DNA of 64,000 nucleotides from CABQCM01 sp965145485 (GTDB taxonomy: Bacteria; Bacillota; Clostridia; Oscillospirales; Acutalibacteraceae): NCBI GenBank assembly GCA_965145485.1, contig CBCTCU010000007.1, positions 1-64,000 of the forward strand, read 5' to 3'. Position numbers and translations under genes: made by a program. Under the pieces are notes generated by a model. It searched no databases, was not told the DNA's origin, and worked only from the letters and a program-made list of their open reading frames with translations. How positions within the stretch are numbered: the first letter of the stretch is position 1; every line of letters begins with the position of its first letter. Positions 62,925 to 64,000 of this stretch are shown here, one piece after another.

Positions 62925-64000
62925 TTATTCTCCCCGCGGATCATCGCGCAGCCGTTTTGCCAGCTCGGGGTCGGGCCGAACGAAAGCGGTCTTGTAGCCG
63001 TCGTAGATGACCATGCCCGGCGGCGTCCCCTGCGGCTTTTTGACCTTGCGGGCCAGACAGTAGTCCACCGCTACCTGGGGCGACTGCGCCGACTTGGAGT
63101 AAGTAGCGGCCAGAACCGCCGCCTGTTCCAGCGTGGTATCGGGCGGCTGCCTGCCCTCGCAGCAGACGATCACATGCGCGCCCGGGCCGTCTTTCACGTG
63201 CATCCAGACGTCGCTGCCCTGCGCGGTGCGCAGGCTGAGCTGCTCGTTTTGGCGGTTGTTGCGCCCCACGAGTATGACAAAGCCATCGTCGGACGCAAAG
63301 CGATAAGGCGGCAGTTTGGCCGCCGGCCGCGCTTTTTTGCCGTTTTGCGCCTTGAGATAGCCCCCCTGCTCCAGCTCCTCGCGGATTTCGGCCAGCTCCC
63401 GATCGGTCTCGGCACGGCTGAGGGCGTCAAAGACGCTGTCGATATACGCCAGCTCTTCCATCCCCTTTTGCACCAGCTCGGCCAGCCGCTGCTCGGCCGT
63501 GTGGGCCTTTCGGTATTCCTTAAAATACTTCTGTGCATTCTGCGAAGGGGACAGGGCGGTATCCAACGGAATGCGCACGGTTTCGCACGTGGGGGAATAG
63601 TAGTTGACAACCTCGCAATGATCCGCCCCCCGCTCAATCCGGTGCAGGTTGGCCTTAATCAGTTCGCCATACTCCCGCAGGTGCTCCCGATTTTGCGAAG
63701 CCTTCCATTCGGCCTGCTGCGCGCTCACCCGCCGCGCGATGCGCCCGGAAAGGGTGGTAATGTGCTTGAGCAGGTTCTGCGAGCGTGCGCGAATACGCTC
63801 GGCCCGCTCCCGCTGTGAAAAAAAAGCGTCGAGCAGGCTGCAGCAGTCGGGATATTCCCGGGTCATGGCCGCCATGCCGTATTGATGGATGGGGATAAAG
63901 CAAAAATCCATCGGCCGGCCGGCCGGGTCGAGTACCATCGTGGGAGAAGCCCCCCTGCCCTGCAAAGCCTCCAGCCAGCGGGTTAGCTGCACCTTCAGCC
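62925..64000 (-). CDS. rqcH: Ribosome quality control factor RqcH (partial)
   Basis: The 3' part of an NFACT-family gene; the 5' end lies beyond the window. Visible are the end of NFACT-N, a long coiled-coil region (about residues 75-240 of this piece, QRERAERIRARSQNLL, AEQRLAELVQKGMEEL) and the complete NFACT-R domain (PYRFASDDGFVILVGRNN, DVWMHVKDGPGAHVI, VKKPQGTPPGMVIYDGYK). RqcH binds obstructed 50S subunits and recruits tRNA-Ala to add Ala tails. Older annotations call it fibronectin-binding protein FbpA. The conserved Asp-Arg of NFACT-N cannot be checked here. Confidence 0.93.
   Translation of the reverse strand, partial: LKVQLTRWLEALQGRGASPTMVLDPAGRPMDFCFIPIHQYGMAAMTREYPDCCSLLDAFFSQRERAERIRARSQNLLKHITTLSGRIARRVSAQQAEWKASQNREHLREYGELIKANLHRIERGADHCEVVNYYSPTCETVRIPLDTALSPSQNAQKYFKEYRKAHTAEQRLAELVQKGMEELAYIDSVFDALSRAETDRELAEIREELEQGGYLKAQNGKKARPAAKLPPYRFASDDGFVILVGRNNRQNEQLSLRTAQGSDVWMHVKDGPGAHVIVCCEGRQPPDTTLEQAAVLAATYSKSAQSPQVAVDYCLARKVKKPQGTPPGMVIYDGYKTAFVRPDPELAKRLRDDPRGE

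Overview
The window looks like chromosome from a high-GC, endospore-forming Clostridia member, most like Oscillospiraceae/Ruminococcaceae. Four things point this way: a large set of sporulation genes (spoIVA, a sipL-like gene, a 26-codon spoVM, two small coat proteins), a meso-DAP type murE, two secreted proteins ending in type I dockerins, and Firmicutes gene order throughout. This placement is inferred from gene content and order only.

Left edge to 22.4 kb, almost all minus strand. Tandem sigma-A promoters and an rRNA-type leader (1-204) point out of the window. Next come a small zinc-ribbon gene, a degenerate tRNA-like element and a sigH-like sigma factor gene. A spore-envelope block follows: spoIVA, sipL, spoVM and an unnamed 55-codon membrane peptide gene. 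A CAP/Ig/dockerin gene then separates this block from the housekeeping run thiN-rsgA-prkC-prpC-rlmN-rsmB-yugP-fmt-def-priA-rpoZ-gmk-remA-yicC (named here in order of increasing coordinate; transcription runs the other way). In Bacillus subtilis spoVM also lies just after thiN, so this is an old neighbourhood carrying an insertion; coaBC and rpe are absent from it.

22.4-35.9 kb, minus strand. This is the division and cell wall (dcw) cluster, transcribed mraZ, rsmH, ftsL, ftsI/spoVD, murE, mraY, ftsW, murG, murA, ftsQ, ftsZ. It is driven by a near-consensus promoter followed by three MraZ-box direct repeats at exactly 10-bp spacing. murF, murD, murC, murB and ftsA are not in it.

36.3-45.9 kb. 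There is a plus-strand fusion of a ROK-type sugar kinase with a GmhA-type sugar-phosphate isomerase, two small minus-strand coat genes, and a plus-strand purine run purE-purM-purN-IMP cyclohydrolase-AICAR transformylase-purD. In this run the usual bifunctional PurH is replaced by two separate proteins. A plus-strand endonuclease/exonuclease/phosphatase-family gene follows.

46-54.5 kb is the accessory and least explained part, visibly lower in GC in places. Three tandem paralogous lipoprotein genes each sit behind the same promoter, with an 18-bp box just upstream of the -35; the middle gene has an in-frame TAG. Then come a mazF-type toxin gene with no visible antitoxin, an unrecognised 348-residue protein, ligA, and a degenerate tandem array of roughly 92-bp units.

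54.5-64 kb returns to chromosomal genes: a second dockerin protein, a small P-loop protein, pgi, dacF divergent from alr, yigZ, and the 3' part of rqcH, which is cut by the window end. No complete rRNA or tRNA gene, insertion sequence, prophage or CRISPR array was seen.
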